A DNA stretch of 64,000 nucleotides, from the NCBI GenBank assembly GCA_037126765.1, contig JBBCBC010000008.1, positions 806,001 through 870,000 of the forward strand. Direction: 5' to 3'. The translations under genes and the position numbers were made by a program. Every line of letters starts with the position of its first letter. Position 1 is the stretch's first letter. This document shows, one piece after another, positions 22,200 to 34,870 of the stretch. Source of the DNA: Stenogyne calaminthoides. Taxonomy: Eukaryota > Streptophyta > Magnoliopsida > Lamiales > Lamiaceae. Below the pieces are notes generated by a model. That model had not been told where the DNA came from and did not search any database. It saw nothing but the letters and a program-made list of their open reading frames with translations.

Positions 22200-24033
22200 A
22201 TGTATCACGAAACTAGTAATTTTGATCAAAGCAATTTGCACGGAGGAGGATTGCTTCAAGCCGATGACGGTTTCTCCCAAACCCATATACCAAATTGCGA
22301 CAATAACCAAAACTTTTCCATGGATGAACAGTCCTCCTACCCAATTTGCCAGCAAGAATCTGCCGCCGCCGCCGCTTCAGCCCTAGAAATGGAATTCCAG
22401 TATCATCTAGAAATTGAACAATGCTACAGCAACAAAAATGGCGCCGAAATTCAAGACGAGATCGATCAGAATCCTAATTGGCACGAAATGAGCACCTTCA
22501 ACCAATTCCAAAACGGCCATCTCCATCAAATTTACAACACCAACAACGGTTCATTTCCCGATCAAATCCCCCCATACCCCACTCCCCCTGATTTACTGAA
22601 CATGTTTCCTCTCCCTAGATGCTCATCTTCTCCATTGCTCCCAAATTCTTCCTCGATTTCCTTTTCACAGAAAAACCCCTCTTTCTTGGCTTCGCTAGGG
22701 CTTCTGGGCGAAATCAACCCCTCCGGCGACGGCGGCGCCGCCTCGGGGAACGTGGTGTATGATCCTCTGTTACCTCTGAATCTGCCCCCACAGCCCCCTT
22801 TACTGAGGGAGTTGTTTCATTCTTTACCTAATGGGGGTTTTCAAAATGGGTCTCTGTTCAGCGGCGTTGATGAGAGGGAAAACGGGGGATTGTATCAGAA
22901 TGGGGATGGGATTGGGAGGTCTAATTTTGAAAATGGTGTTTTTGAATTCAATGCGGCGGAAATGGATTCTGTGGGGAAGAACAGAGATGGGAAAGATGTT
23001 AAGCACTTTGCTACTGAAAGGCACAGAAGAGTGCTCTTGAATGTTAAGTACGATTCCTTGAAGGAATTGATTCCTAGCCCCACAAAGGTAATCAAATTAA
23101 TTTTAATTTCCTGCAAATGTTGCAAGTTGTTATGTACTTTTAAATTGTATCAGCTGTTTTCATGAACAGTATTAGTTGCTTTCAGTGAACAATATTAGTT
23201 GTTTTCATTGAACATTATTAGTTTTTTCCAATGAACAGTATTAGTTATTTTCATTGACGGGTATTAGTTGTTTTCACTGAACAATATTAGTTATATTCAT
23301 TGAACAATAATAGTTGTGTCGGGAATGAAAAAAACCGATCTACTTTCATTTGGTATTTTGGACTAAATTCCTTGCCTAGTGTTACTCCTTGAATGTTTAT
23401 AAATGTTAATAGTTTCTTCTTGTATTGAATAAATTGAAAATATTCAGAACGATAGAGCGTCAATTGTGGGCGATGCGATTGGGTACATCATGGAGCTTAA
23501 GAGGACAGTGAGTGAGCTGAAAGTTCTTGTGGAGAAGAAGAGATGTGCTAAAGAAAGGCTCAAGAGGCCTAAAACAGAGGACGCAATGGAAGGGAACGAT
23601 GATTTGGATCACCCCCACATTAATGGATCCACATTCAGGAGCTCGTGGCTTCTGAGGAAATCCAAGAACACCGAGGTTGATGTCCGAATCATTGACGACG
23701 AAGTAACTGTGAAGTTGGTACAACAGAAGAGGATCAATTGCCTGTTGTTTGTGTCAAAGGTTCTTGATGAGCTTCAGCTGGATCTCCACCATGTTGCTGG
23801 AGGCCTCATTGGGGATTACTATAGCTATCTTTTCAATTCAAAGGTCCTAATTAAGGCTTGATTTATAATTCTATATCTATCTGCATGAATTTTTCTGTAA
23901 TTAATTTATCTGAATGAATGTTGTGTTTTTGCAGATTTCGGAAGGTTCGAGTGTTTATGCCAGCGCACTGGCCAACAAACTAATTGAAGTTGTTGATAAA
24001 CAGTATGCTGCAATAGCATCAAGCAGTAGCTAG
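22200..24033 (+). CDS. bHLH transcription factor, bHLH10/89/91 type, copy A
   Basis: Exons 22200-23087, 23448-23843 and 23935-24033; both introns are GT-AG and phase 0; product 460 residues. The acidic, Gln/Asn-rich N-terminus starts MYHETSNFDQ and contains DDGFSQTHIPNCDNNQNFSM. Basic region and helix 1 are residues 268-296 (KHFATERHRRVLLN), with the H-E-R residues of E-box binders. Helix 2 opens exon 2 (DRASIVGDAIGYIMELKRTVSELKVLVEKKR), and an ACT-like C-terminal domain follows (EVDVRIIDDEVTVKLVQQKR). This is the layout of Arabidopsis bHLH10/89/91, which act with DYT1/AMS in tapetum development; function here is inferred from that family. A 3' UTR intron (about 24050-24353) is likely. Confidence 0.9.
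23160..23325. repeat. Minisatellite in bHLH copy A intron 1, unit about 26 bp
   Basis: About six diverged copies of a unit like TGAACAGTATTAGTTGTTTTCAT. The same array with fewer copies is in intron 1 of copy B (30010-30115), so it predates the duplication and changed in length afterwards. Confidence 0.8.
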
Positions 24034-24595
24034 ACTAGCAATTCATTCTGTAAGTGAAAATCTTGCTTACTATTATGATTAGCTCCTTATTTAATTATGC
24101 CTTAACTTGAGATTATAGCATTATGATCCACTAAAAGTAGTTAGTGTTTTAAATAAATCAAATTAGATTATAATTTGGGACTAAATGAAATAGAAAGAAA
24201 AACCCGTTTTATCAGTAAAGAAAGAGTGAGCATTTGATCGTACACATATTTCTCTTATCATTTTTCTCATTTAACCAGTTTATCTACTGTTCAATTTCCT
24301 TTTACATTAACATTAACTCACTTTGATTAGCTTTTAATGTCATGTTGTGCAGCACACTGGAGGGCCCTTTTCCCCTTACATTCTCAAGCATGATGTTGTC
24401 CGAAGTGGTCATAATGTAGGGTGTAGTGAAGTTGGCAATTAATTATATTAAGAAGCCTTTAATTAGCTAATATATGTAATAAGTAATTTATAGATATAAA
24501 AAACGACTTAATATTTGCTTGTTCAGGATATAGGCAATCCTATGAGCAATGACATGCCTCCCTTGTGTTTATGGTGTTCTCAAGTGATGATTAAT

Positions 24596-24913
24596 ACATA
24601 GGTCCCGTTTGATTCACATGATTTCATTGATTAGGTTTGATATGATTGATTAGGATTGGGTAAGATTTAACTTGATTGTTTGAATCAAAATAAGTGTTTA
24701 GATTGTAGTATTGCAACTCTTAATCATGTACTTAAAAGTCAATATAGGGATTAAAATGTTAATCCCTCCCAATCTCACATCCCACATGGAATAGACATAT
24801 CCCGAACTGGCTTGACCCTCATCTCACAAACAAACAACCGATTACATGGGATTAAAATGCTAATCTCTGCCTATCTTGATCATCATGACCGCTCTCTTAA
24901 CTTGCCCAATACA
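24596..24913. other. Spacer between duplication unit A and the DUF241 remnant
   Basis: Begins with GGTCCCGTTTGATTCACATG, which resembles the terminus of PIF/Harbinger-type MITEs, and has several CATGATT/GATTAGG motifs. No clear right terminus was found. Confidence 0.35.
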
Positions 24914-24916
24914 TGA

Positions 24917-25471
24917 AGCTCTGCCGTTTCTCAATTTGAAGACAACTTGTCCAGATTGACATCTTCAGAGACGGCTTGTTCATCGCTTTCATCAATGAAC
25001 AACAGAGTAAATGGCCTTACAAATCTCTACAACAACATTCATGATCCGTTTCTGCAGCCACACAATCAACAAATGGTTTCAGATGCAATATTGGATTATT
25101 ACATTAGGCTTCTGGATGCTTGCAGCGGAGTCAAGGATCTTCTCTCACTCACGAAGCAAGATTCAAGAGATCTCCTGTCATCCTTAAGGAGAAAGGATGC
25201 AAAGGGCATCAACAGTTACTTCATCTCCAGAAGGAAATCAAAGAAAATGATCCAAAATTGTTTGAAAAATCTGAGGAGTTGTACGAGTAAGGCCATGGAG
25301 AAAGAATCTGAAAGTCTTGTTTGCATGTTAAAAAACGCAGAATCAGCTGTATTTTTGGTGCTAGAGTCATTGATGTCGTACACCAGGGCCGGGTCAAGAA
25401 AAGAAGAGTGGGTGGTCAAAGCCGATCAACTCCAAGAAATCATCCAAGTCACTTTTGAACGAGTTCGATAA
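24917..25471 (+). pseudogene. Truncated DUF241 protein gene
   Basis: An open frame of about 185 codons follows a stop at 24914-24916. It begins SSAVSQFEDNLSRLTSSET, which matches the internal FE-x-LSRLRSSE stretch near the N-terminus of DUF241 proteins, but no Met precedes it; the first in-frame ATG is 24995. The body is typical of the family: ILDYYIRLLDACSGVKDLL, SLRRKDAKGINSYFISRRKSKKMIQ, SLVCMLKNAESAVFLVLESL. The frame stops soon after, without the usual long C-terminal helical region; family members are about 280-320 residues. Both ends are missing, so this is probably a remnant, though a short expressed protein starting at 24995 is possible. It is not present in the duplicated units and marks their junction. 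Confidence 0.7.
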
Positions 25472-25944
25472 GGTGGATTCAACTTGACATATGCGAGTCA
25501 GGCGTTTTCTGAATATGCGAGTTAGGTTTCTTATGGAAAGAGAAATGAACATATGCGACTCAAAAGTTGGGGGCTCATATTCATATTCCCGCCAAATGAA
25601 TGGAGCCCCGATTTACTAGGATCCATTATTTTTTCTATTTTTAAGTTAAGTATAAGTTAATTTTTGAGTTGATTATAACATAAAAAATACATTAATACTA
25701 TAGATCTAATCCACTTTTAGTTTTGGTAAAAAGAGAATAGTTCTAAATGGCAATTTTATTGAAAAAAATAAACACAATACTTATAATTAATTATAAATAT
25801 ATAGTTTATTGCGAATCATCCATTATTGAAAAATAATAAAGATTAAAAAGATAAATATTTTAAAATATACCATTAACTATGAACTACTCATTCAACTCCC
25901 TCCTCTAAAATTATTTATTTGATAAGATGTATGGATTAATTTAG

Positions 25945-28900
25945 AGTAAGAGAGAGATGTATTATCTTGCCAGATAGTTTAATACGTAATCGTTTATTTA
26001 GTGACCGTTTAAGATGAACAATTCACCCTTTTTTCTAGGTTTCTTGCCTTGCCCTGCAACTAAACCTTTCGCTAGAAAACACACCATCTCTCTATGATGG
26101 AGGGTGCAAAGGTAAATAATTGAGGGGCTGGAGATTATAATTTGATTTATAGTTTATATCTTTTTTGATAAAGAAAACTAGAACAAAAATTCGTATAAGA
26201 TGGGTACAAATTAATACTCATCCCTTCTAAAGTTAAAACACCAACGCCAAAATAGTTCCGTTACACTGTGAGACGGTCTCACGCAAGTGTGACTCAACTT
26301 ATTTACCCTAGAGTTCGTCTTTGATAAAATGTTTATTTTAGTTCATTAAGTTTATCTATTTTTGCTTTCAGGACATTCTATTTTTCTAAATTGAATTTTG
26401 TTTCATTAACTCTCAAAATTCAATTTCTAGTCCCTTGGTCACTAGAATGGGTTAGCAACTTGTTATGAGTTGACGTGGCATTTTTTTCAATTTTTTTTAT
26501 AGAATTTGTTCGTGTTAATTAACTTTTAAAATTGATTACTAATTCAGGAAAGTAAAAGATATTAACGTACAAAATAAAAAGCAAGAGTTTTTCCTAATCA
26601 TTTTTTATGCTTAGGTGAGTCGAAAAAAATCAGGTAGAAAGCATGTTCAACATTTTTCAACCTACACCAAATAAATATTTGGTTTGGAATATTCAAATTG
26701 CAAGGATGATTTCTTTATGGATTCACCACTAAATTTGTATTTTCTAAAGTTCTTTTTTAAATCTAAAGAAAATTATATTGTTCAATTGCACAAAAAAGAA
26801 TTAATGTGAAGTCCAAACACAAAGTAAGGTGAATCATCACAGAAAAAAGACTCTCATAAGTGCATATATTCGAGTATCTGAACTATTATAAAAGAGACAG
26901 AAACAATAGAACATTAAGTTTGTATTCTTGGTTAATAATTTTGAAGTAGACACCTAAATACGTAATAATATATGTTTGGTTATGATTTTTTTTTTGACAG
27001 AATATGTTTGGTTACGATGAAAACTAAACAAATAAACAATATCCTTCATTTGTGCTGGTTTCCCTATCACACCATTTGTGTGAATAGCCTTTTACTTTCC
27101 AATGATTGGATTACCTCTACTTTTGAGATATGATACATGTTCAGTTTTGATTTTCTGTTGTAACTGATTTGCACAATTAGGGAAATATCAATTACAACAT
27201 TATTATTATATTCATCCCAAAGAATAAAATAGAATTGCACATTACTGTATATAAATTTATTTGTACATTGATTTTATTTAGAAGTTTATATTTTGTAATC
27301 ATATGAGTAAGTCTCTGATGAAATTTATTCAAAATATACAGTTTGTACGGTTGCATTTATGTCATGACACTAAATGATGTAGATATTAATTTATAAGAGT
27401 AATTTTATCAACTTATGAGTGTAATGACATCAACTTCACAGTAAAAATCAATTTCATAGGAGAATTTATTGATATATTATAGTACTAAACATAACAAGTC
27501 TCTTGTAAAAATATGTGTACTGCACAAACCATTCAAAAATAGGTGCATTGAACATCCCGATTTTAATCGGGTTATGAACTTATAAATGAGAACAATTGAA
27601 CTAAGTGTGGGATAATTTATATGAATTTTAGATTAATACAATAAAAAATAGGTGCATTGAACATCCCGATTCTAATCGGGTTATGAACTTAAAAAGTGTT
27701 TTTTGCAGTAAAGATATAAAATTCGAAATTCTCCATTTATAATTTGGTGTTGCTTAAAATAAGGATGAGCTTATCGAGATTCAAGATTAAGATTCCATAT
27801 TGGCGATGTTACTGGACACGACCTTTACATGACTTAATTGTATCATTATTTAATTGAATTAATTTTTTTGAGATTATTTATCTGATACTTAGGACCGAAT
27901 AATATATCGTTATAAATAATATATGATGTGAAGGTGGTTATGGCCTTATAGGGTTGGTTAGTTAGAGTGCTCAGATTGCATGGAAGGAATTTTTGACAGG
28001 ATAGTGGAGGCCCACACCAGACTATAATTACAGTTTTTTAAGACAAATAAATTAACAAAAGTTAATTACGACGCTCGCACAACCAACAAACTATAATTAA
28101 GAGGAAAAAAAAAAAAAAAAGAAAAGAGAGTACAAAATCGTCATTGTGGTTATGTAGGAAATACAATATGTCTGCTATTGAGGAACCAAAAATAATTTGG
28201 GAAAGGATTTTAAAAATAATTTCATTGAGTAGATTTTAAATTTATTAACACATAAGTCAAATTACTTGAGGCTTTAAATTTTAAGGTCAATTAACGATCT
28301 CTACTTAACTCATTATCCTTTCTCTTTTCAGTTCAATGATTCAGAGTTATTATTGACTTTATTAATTTGTCCGTGAACTAATATTGGTGCCTCAATCCTC
28401 CTTCAAGGCATTATGCATTTTTTAGGTGTCGTTATTCTTCTTACAAGTTAATAAAATATTAAGTTTGACATGGTACAATTATTAATTTTTCATAGCACAT
28501 AAATTGATATCTAAAGGACATTTTATATATTTATATATACATATATATATATATTATTTTTATAAATATACAATTTTTAACAAATATTTAACTTTTAAAT
28601 GTCTCATTACGGTACGAAGTTCGACAATCAAGATCATATAGCCTGCCGTGACATTTCATCTTATGTGTCATTTGCTTTTAATAAATAACAAGTGTTGTTA
28701 ATAATTATTATAATGTCATTTATTAGACTCATTATGTATATTAACAATAATAGAACACCATGTAAAACACTAAAACGTAACCATTTATAGAGTGGGTCTC
28801 ATTTCTTTGATTTTTGGCCACTTCAAGTAAATAAAAACTTGCAGAGTTTGTTGTTACATAAGTTTATAAGCTTTTGTGCGCCTTTCTTTCCCACATAAAC

Positions 28901-31290
28901 GTACTACTGCCACAAAGTTTGTCATTTTGTATACACACTTTAAAAACAGAGAAAAATATATCCATTGAATGCTGAGCTTCCTTTTGAGGTAAGCCTTTTA
29001 ATTTCTTGAAACAACATCAATTTTACACAATTCCACTTATTTTTCAATTATGCTTTGTGATTAATTAATCAACTAACTAAGCTTTTTCACAACTTTAGTC
29101 TTGTGAAAAGGCTCAAAATACAGGGGACCCAGGCAGAAATGTATCAAGAAAGTGGTAATTTTGATCATGGAGGAGGATTGCTTCAAGCCGATGATGGTTT
29201 CTCCCAAACCCATGTACCAAATTGCGACAATAATCAAAACTTTTCCATGGATGAACAGTCCTACCCAATTTGCCACCAAGAATCTGCCGCCTCTGCCTCT
29301 GGCCTAGAAATGGAATTCCAGCATCATCTAGAAATTGAACAAGATGAGATGGAGCAGGGCCCTAACTGGCAGGAAATGAGCACCTTCAACCAATTGCAAA
29401 ACGGCCATATGCATCAATTTCCCGATCAAATCCCCCCATACCCCAACCCCCCTGATTTATTCAACATGTTTCCTCTTCCCAGATGCTCATCTTCTCAATT
29501 GCTTCCGAATTCTTCATCAATTACCTTTTCACAGAAAAACCCATCTTTCTTGGCTTCGCTAGGGATTCTGGGCGAAATCAATCCTTCCGGCGACGGCGGC
29601 GCCTCCTCGGGGAGCGTGGTGTATGATCCCCTGTTACCTCTGAATCTGCCCCCACAGCCCCCTTTGTTGAGGGAGTTGTTTCATTCTTTACCTAATGGGG
29701 GTTTTCAAAATGGGTCTCTGTTCAGTGGCGTTGATGATAGGGAAAATGGGGGCTTGTATCAGAATGGGGATGGGATTGGGAGGTCTAATTTTGAAAATGG
29801 TGTTTTTGAATTCAATGCGGCGGAAATGGATTGTGTGGGGAAGAACAGAGATGGGAAAGATGATAAGCACTTTGCTACTGAAAAGCACAGAAGAGTGCTC
29901 TTGCATGAGAAGTACCAATCCTTGAGGAAATTGGTTCCTAGTCCCTCAAAGGTAATCAAACTAATTTTAATTTCTTGAAAATGTTGCAAATTGTGTGTGT
30001 GTTTTAAATGGTATTAGTTGTTTTCATTGAATAGTATTAGTTGTATTCATTGATCAGTATTAGTTGTTTTCACTGAACGGTATTAGTTGTTTTCATTGAA
30101 CAGTATTAGTTGTGTTTACACAAGAAGTGTTACTCCTTGAATGTTTATTAATGTTAATAGTTTCTTCTTGTATTGGATAAACTGAAAATATTCAGAACGA
30201 TAGAGCGTCAATTGTGGGGGATGCGATTGGGTACATCATGGAGCTAAAGAGGACAGTGAGTGAGCTGAAAGTTCTTGTGGAGAAGAAGAGATGTGCTAAA
30301 GAAAGACTCAAGAGGCCTAAAACAGAGGACGCAATGGAAGGGAACGATGATTTGGATCACCCCCACATCAATGGATCCACATTCAGGAGTTCATGGCTTC
30401 TGAGGAAATCCAAGAATGCCGAGGTTGATGTCCGAATCATTGACGACGAAGTGACTGTGAAATTGGTGCAGCAGAAGAGGATCAATTGTCTGTTGTTTGT
30501 GTCAAAGGTTCTTGATGAGCTTCAGCTGGATCTCCATCATGTTGCTGGAGGCCTCATTGGGGATTACTATAGTTATCTTTTCAATTCAAAGGTCCTAATT
30601 ATAATTCTATATCTATCTTCATTAATGAAGATGATTTTTTCTGAAATTAATTGTTCTGTGTTTTTGCAGATTTCTGAAGGTTCGAGTGTTTATGCGAGCG
30701 CAGTGGCCAACAAACTAATTGAAGTTGTTGATAAGCAGTATGCTGCAATTGGATCAAGCAGTAGCTAGACTAGCCATTCATTCTGTAAGTGAAAATCTTG
30801 CTTACTTTTATGATTAGCTCCTTATTTAATTAAGCCTCAACTTGAGATTATAGCATTATGGTCCACTTAGTATTTTAAATAATTGAATTAGATTGTAATT
30901 TGGGACTAAATGAAATAGAAAAAGAGTGAGCATTTGATTTGATCGTGCGCATTTTTCTCACTTAACCAGTTAAGCCAAATTTCCTTTTACATATACATTA
31001 ACATTAACTCACTTTGATTAGCTTTCAATGTGATGTTGTGCAGAACAATGGAGGGCTCTTTTCCGTTGCATTCTCAAGCATGATGTTGTCCGAAGTGGTC
31101 ATAACATAGGGTGTAGTGAAGTTGGCAATTAATTAAATTAAGAACCCTTTAATTAGCTAGCTAATATATGTAATAAGTAATTTATTGACAAAAATAACGA
31201 CTTAATATTTGCATTTTCTGGATAGGCAATCATATGAGCAATGGCATGCCTCCCTTTGTGTTTATGATGTTCTCAAATCATGATTAATCT
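25945..31290. repeat. Segmental tandem duplication, unit B (bHLH copy B)
   Basis: Partner of unit A. Upstream DNA (25945-29138) is collinear with 18930-22199 apart from indels, including extra sequence about 27300-27480, a partial duplication of an ATCCCGAT.TAATCGGG motif (27560 and 27666), and the missing MITE. A (TA)-rich microsatellite is at about 28530-28560. No other gene is in the upstream part. Confidence 0.88.
29139..30768 (+). CDS. bHLH transcription factor, bHLH10/89/91 type, copy B
   Basis: Exons 29139-29951, 30196-30591 and 30670-30768; product 435 residues. The ATG at 29139 (MYQESGNFDH) matches the start of copy A; the in-frame ATG 36 bases upstream at 29103 is not shared and is less likely. 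N-terminal indels relative to A remove a Gln/Asn-rich piece. The basic/helix-1 segment, residues 243-271, reads KHFATEKHRRVLLH and keeps the His-Glu-Arg contact pattern, but differs from A at about nine residues. Exon 2 differs from A at a single residue (Thr to Ala) despite about 13 silent changes. It has the same ACT-like C-terminus and probable 3' UTR intron as A. Likely a functional duplicate with altered DNA-binding or dimer helix properties; that is inference. Confidence 0.9.
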
Positions 31291-34019
31291 CATATTATCA
31301 AATTGTAATTGTATATCGGAGGAGAACATAAGTATTATATATAGGCTCCGTTTGGTAGGATTGATGAGAAAAGATGAGAAAAGAGAGATGAGAAAAGGTG
31401 AGAGAAAAATATAGTGGGACCCCTCAAGATAAGGTGAGAAAATGTATTTAATATGGTTGTTTGATATAATGGAAATAAAATGGTATTAGTACATAAGAAA
31501 ATATTAAAAGTACTATTTTACCCTTCATCATCATCTTTATTGGAAGTTTGAGGAAATATTGAAAAGTGACCATAATTCAGAAAACCTCAACTACAATTCA
31601 GCAAACCCAACATCAATTTGACACAAATTAAAGCAACCCCATTACCAACGCCTAAAATTACATGAGAGCAAGTGCAAAAAAACAAAAACAAAAAATCGAA
31701 GATTTCTCAAAAGATCTACGAACTGTTGATAATCCGTCACTCATTCATCGATCCATTGCTTGGAGTGACAAAAAATAAGAAACAACAATATCAATCAGTA
31801 GTAGAAACATGAACATCCATGAGAGGTTTTTCACATCTATACATACAGGAGCAGTATGTATGTATAGGTGAAAGAGAGAAGAAAAATTGAGAGAGAGGAA
31901 GAGGGGTAGATTTTGAAAACAAAATTCGTCAATTTGCAGCAACCATATCATCAATCAAAACAATTGAAATCACACCAAGAAAAAGAAAGCGAAAACACCA
32001 TTAAAGAACCCATTGGAGAAGAAAGGCAGTACAAAAACTACAAAAACCCATTGGAGAAGAAAGGCAGTACAAAAACTACAAAAACCCATTGAAAATTGGA
32101 GAAGAAAGGCGCTACAGAATTCCATCTCAAATGGTGACGGAACGACGAGGATGGAGTGAGGGTTATTTCTAAAATTTCACACCTTTACTACGTGAGAAAA
32201 GAATCGCGAAAAGAAATCGGAGGGGTATGGTCAGATGGGATCGCTGAAGAGCTACAGTAAAGAGCCATAATATGTTTCACTTCCTGTTCTTTTCTCGGTC
32301 TGCCGTGAAAAAAAATCTGACCTACCAAAGACAATAAAATCCGTGAAATCGTTGTTTTCATGGCCTTTTTAGGGCTAGCAAACGGGCCCATAATAGAAAA
32401 TTCATCTAGTGAATAGCTACGCTTATAGCTTCCCATAGAGAGATGATCTTTTGTTACATTTTGGTGTAATATTTTATGTATTGAATATTTGTAACTTGTT
32501 AACAAAATTGGAAGGGGGAAGAGACGAAAACGAGAGGGTGACTTTCCTTTTTTTTTCTTTTTCTTTTTTGAGTTAAACCAGAAATATTTAATCGTCTACA
32601 AATTATATCAAACATCCCATACTAGCATATGATATAATAATACCATACTAGAGGAACATTTGATGCAAGTATGAAGGGATGCATTTAGAATTTTCGTTCT
32701 AAAGGAGACAAAATTTTTAATATCCCATGTAGGGCGAAATGACAAAAAATTATAATTTTAAAATATAAATATAATTTTTTTTACATATATAATATAAATT
32801 TTTTAAACCTGGCGATCGCTCCCTAAATCCATCCCTGCAAGTACGTAGCATATGATGTAATACTGTTATTCAAGGACGGTTCAAGAAAATTATCAGATGG
32901 TGAAACTTTTATAAAATACTGTAAGAAAAGACAATGAAATTTTTATACGAATTTTAGGCATATTTTTTTTATATATAATAAAATTTTAGTTGGTATATTA
33001 ATTATTGAGGGGGTCTCATATGCATCACGTGCATAATGCACTCCATAGTGATTTTAAAATCATGAAATTTGTTTACACTGACAATACAATTTATTTTTTA
33101 TATTAATAGTTGCACAATTTAATATAAACAAATTATATTTTTAGTGTAATAAATTACATAATTTTAAAATATATTAAGAAATGCATGATATGCACCTTAT
33201 ATTTACATTAATTATTAATAAAAATCTCGTCCGGGAAAGGTTTATTTGTTTCATTTCAGAAATTTATTTTCCAATCTAATGATCCAAAAACATGTTTCGT
33301 TTTTTTCGGCCAGCCGATTAAAACTTTATTTTATTTATAACAGAGACGTGAAAAGAAATAGGGTGAAATAAAATTAATTGGAATTATTATATATTTCACG
33401 AAAGAAAAAAAATTTAAAAAATAAGTGGAGGCCAACAAAATTCACATATAAATTTTCATTATCCGAACGAGGATAAATAGATATAGTTTTTTTTTTTAAA
33501 AGACAACAATATATTATCATTATTATGTATAAAAATTATTACTCTTTAAAAAATATTTTATTTTTAAAATAATGATCAATTTTTATGTATAATAGTGATA
33601 ATTTTTTATATAATGATGATATTAAAATAAGACAAAAACTCATATGAGACAATCTCATGCATGAGACGGAGTAAAACTTAGCTCAAATCACACCCACTCC
33701 TCACAAAATGTTAAAACGTCAATGTTCAATTTATATTCCGTTTTACTGTGAGACCGTCTCATGCAAATGTGCCTCTTAAAACAATAGAGTTCGCATAAAT
33801 TTTTGTCAATAAAATTTATGAGAAATTTTCACACAAATTATTGCGCCAAAACATAATTTCCTATTGACTGCTATTAACGTTACATATATATTGCTTTAAA
33901 AACATAATTAACATGCGCTCAAAAAAAAAAAAAGAAAAAACAAAAAACAAAACAAAATTAACATTACATATGTATTTGATTTAAGAAGTAAAGGGTATAG
34001 GAAAATTTTGAAAAATAAA
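31291..34019. other. Intergenic, repeat-rich
   Basis: A transposon-like left end, GGCTCCGTTTGGTAGGATTG, is at about 31345; no matching right end was found. 32010-32110 has a tandem repeat of about 38 bp containing GGAGAAGAAAGGC(A/G). 33010-33190 is a member of the dispersed family also at 5355 and 34363. 33640-33790 carries the GAGAC/GTCTC palindromic family. The minus frame at 32188-32505 has no recognisable domain. Confidence 0.45.
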
Positions 34020-34021
34020 TA

Positions 34022-34286
34022 CTCCCTCCATCCCAAACTTGATTTCCACATTTTCGTTTTGGGCGTTCCATACTTGATTTCCACTTTCCTTAAATGGAAA
34101 TACTTACTTTATCACTTTATCACATAAAATACTAATAAATAACTCTTTTTGACCCCAACTACCCATCACTTTATCACATAAAATACTAATAAACAACTCT
34201 TTCTACACAACATTTTACCACTTTATCATTTTTTCTTAAAACGCAATCACACAGTAATGTGGAAATCAAGTTTGGGACGGAGGGAG
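34022..34286. mobile_element. Stowaway-type MITE
   Basis: Termini CTCCCTCCATCCC and GGGACGGAGGGAG, flanked by TA on both sides (34020-34021 and 34287-34288), as expected for Tc1/mariner-type Stowaway elements. 265 bp, no coding content. Confidence 0.88.
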
Positions 34287-34637
34287 TATTTATTTGTTTA
34301 TAATTTGTGAAGTTTTATAATTTTTGAATTCAAGAGTATTATCACATCAATATATTGAAAGTCTGTCTTATGTACATCAAGTGCACTATGCACTTTATTA
34401 CATTAAATTTTTAATTTAGTACACTGAAATTTACAACTACATGTTTTAATGTAACAAATTATAAATTTTAATACAATAAATTATAAAATTTTAAAATACG
34501 TTAGGTAGTAACTAGTAATGCGCATGCACCGACTCCATTCAAGATTTCACCATTAAACGTTCACGCTCTTACTATTAAACATTCGCGCCTACACTAGATA
34601 CATCTAAATGCTTCAGATCCGTACATAATTGTGTTAA

Positions 34638-34821
34638 AACTTTTTTTTTATCGGACAAAGTTAGTTGTTAGTAGTTAGTACAACTAGCACCCCAAACACT
34701 CCACAAATTCACCATGCCACCTTATAACTCCCATAACTCCAATTCGTTCCCAAAGGGAATCGAATCTGGGTCTCCCACTCAATTGAGGAGCCCAGTGGTC
34801 AGTGGGCTAAGCCACCTGATT
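34638..34821 (-). mobile_element. tRNA-derived SINE (family 2), minus orientation, with empty-site evidence
   Basis: The minus-strand head has GTGGCTTAGCCCAC and a B-box-like GATTCGATTCCC; the other end is a poly(A) tail (T-run about 34641-34649). A 13-bp target duplication, ataattgtgttaa, lies at 34625-34637 and 34822-34834. The paralogous DNA at about 50264-50280 has this sequence once and no insertion. Confidence 0.85.
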
Positions 34822-34870
34822 ATAATTGTGTTAACATTTAACATTGCACATAATCATTCAATAACCTATA

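Larger units (their letters stand above)
18930..24595. repeat. Segmental tandem duplication, unit A (bHLH copy A)
   Basis: Direct repeat of 25945-31290. Similarity starts at a GAGAGAGATGTAT motif (about 18938 and 25948) and ends after a GGCATGCCTCCCTT-like segment (about 24560 and 31255). It includes the whole bHLH gene, about 3.2 kb upstream and about 0.55 kb downstream. Unit A alone contains the element at 20866-21352. The 18646-22199 part is otherwise AT-rich upstream DNA with no gene. Confidence 0.88.

Noticed and set aside
32188..32505. 105-codon minus frame
   Set aside because: No recognisable domain, in a repeat-rich intergenic region; could be transposon debris but unsupported.
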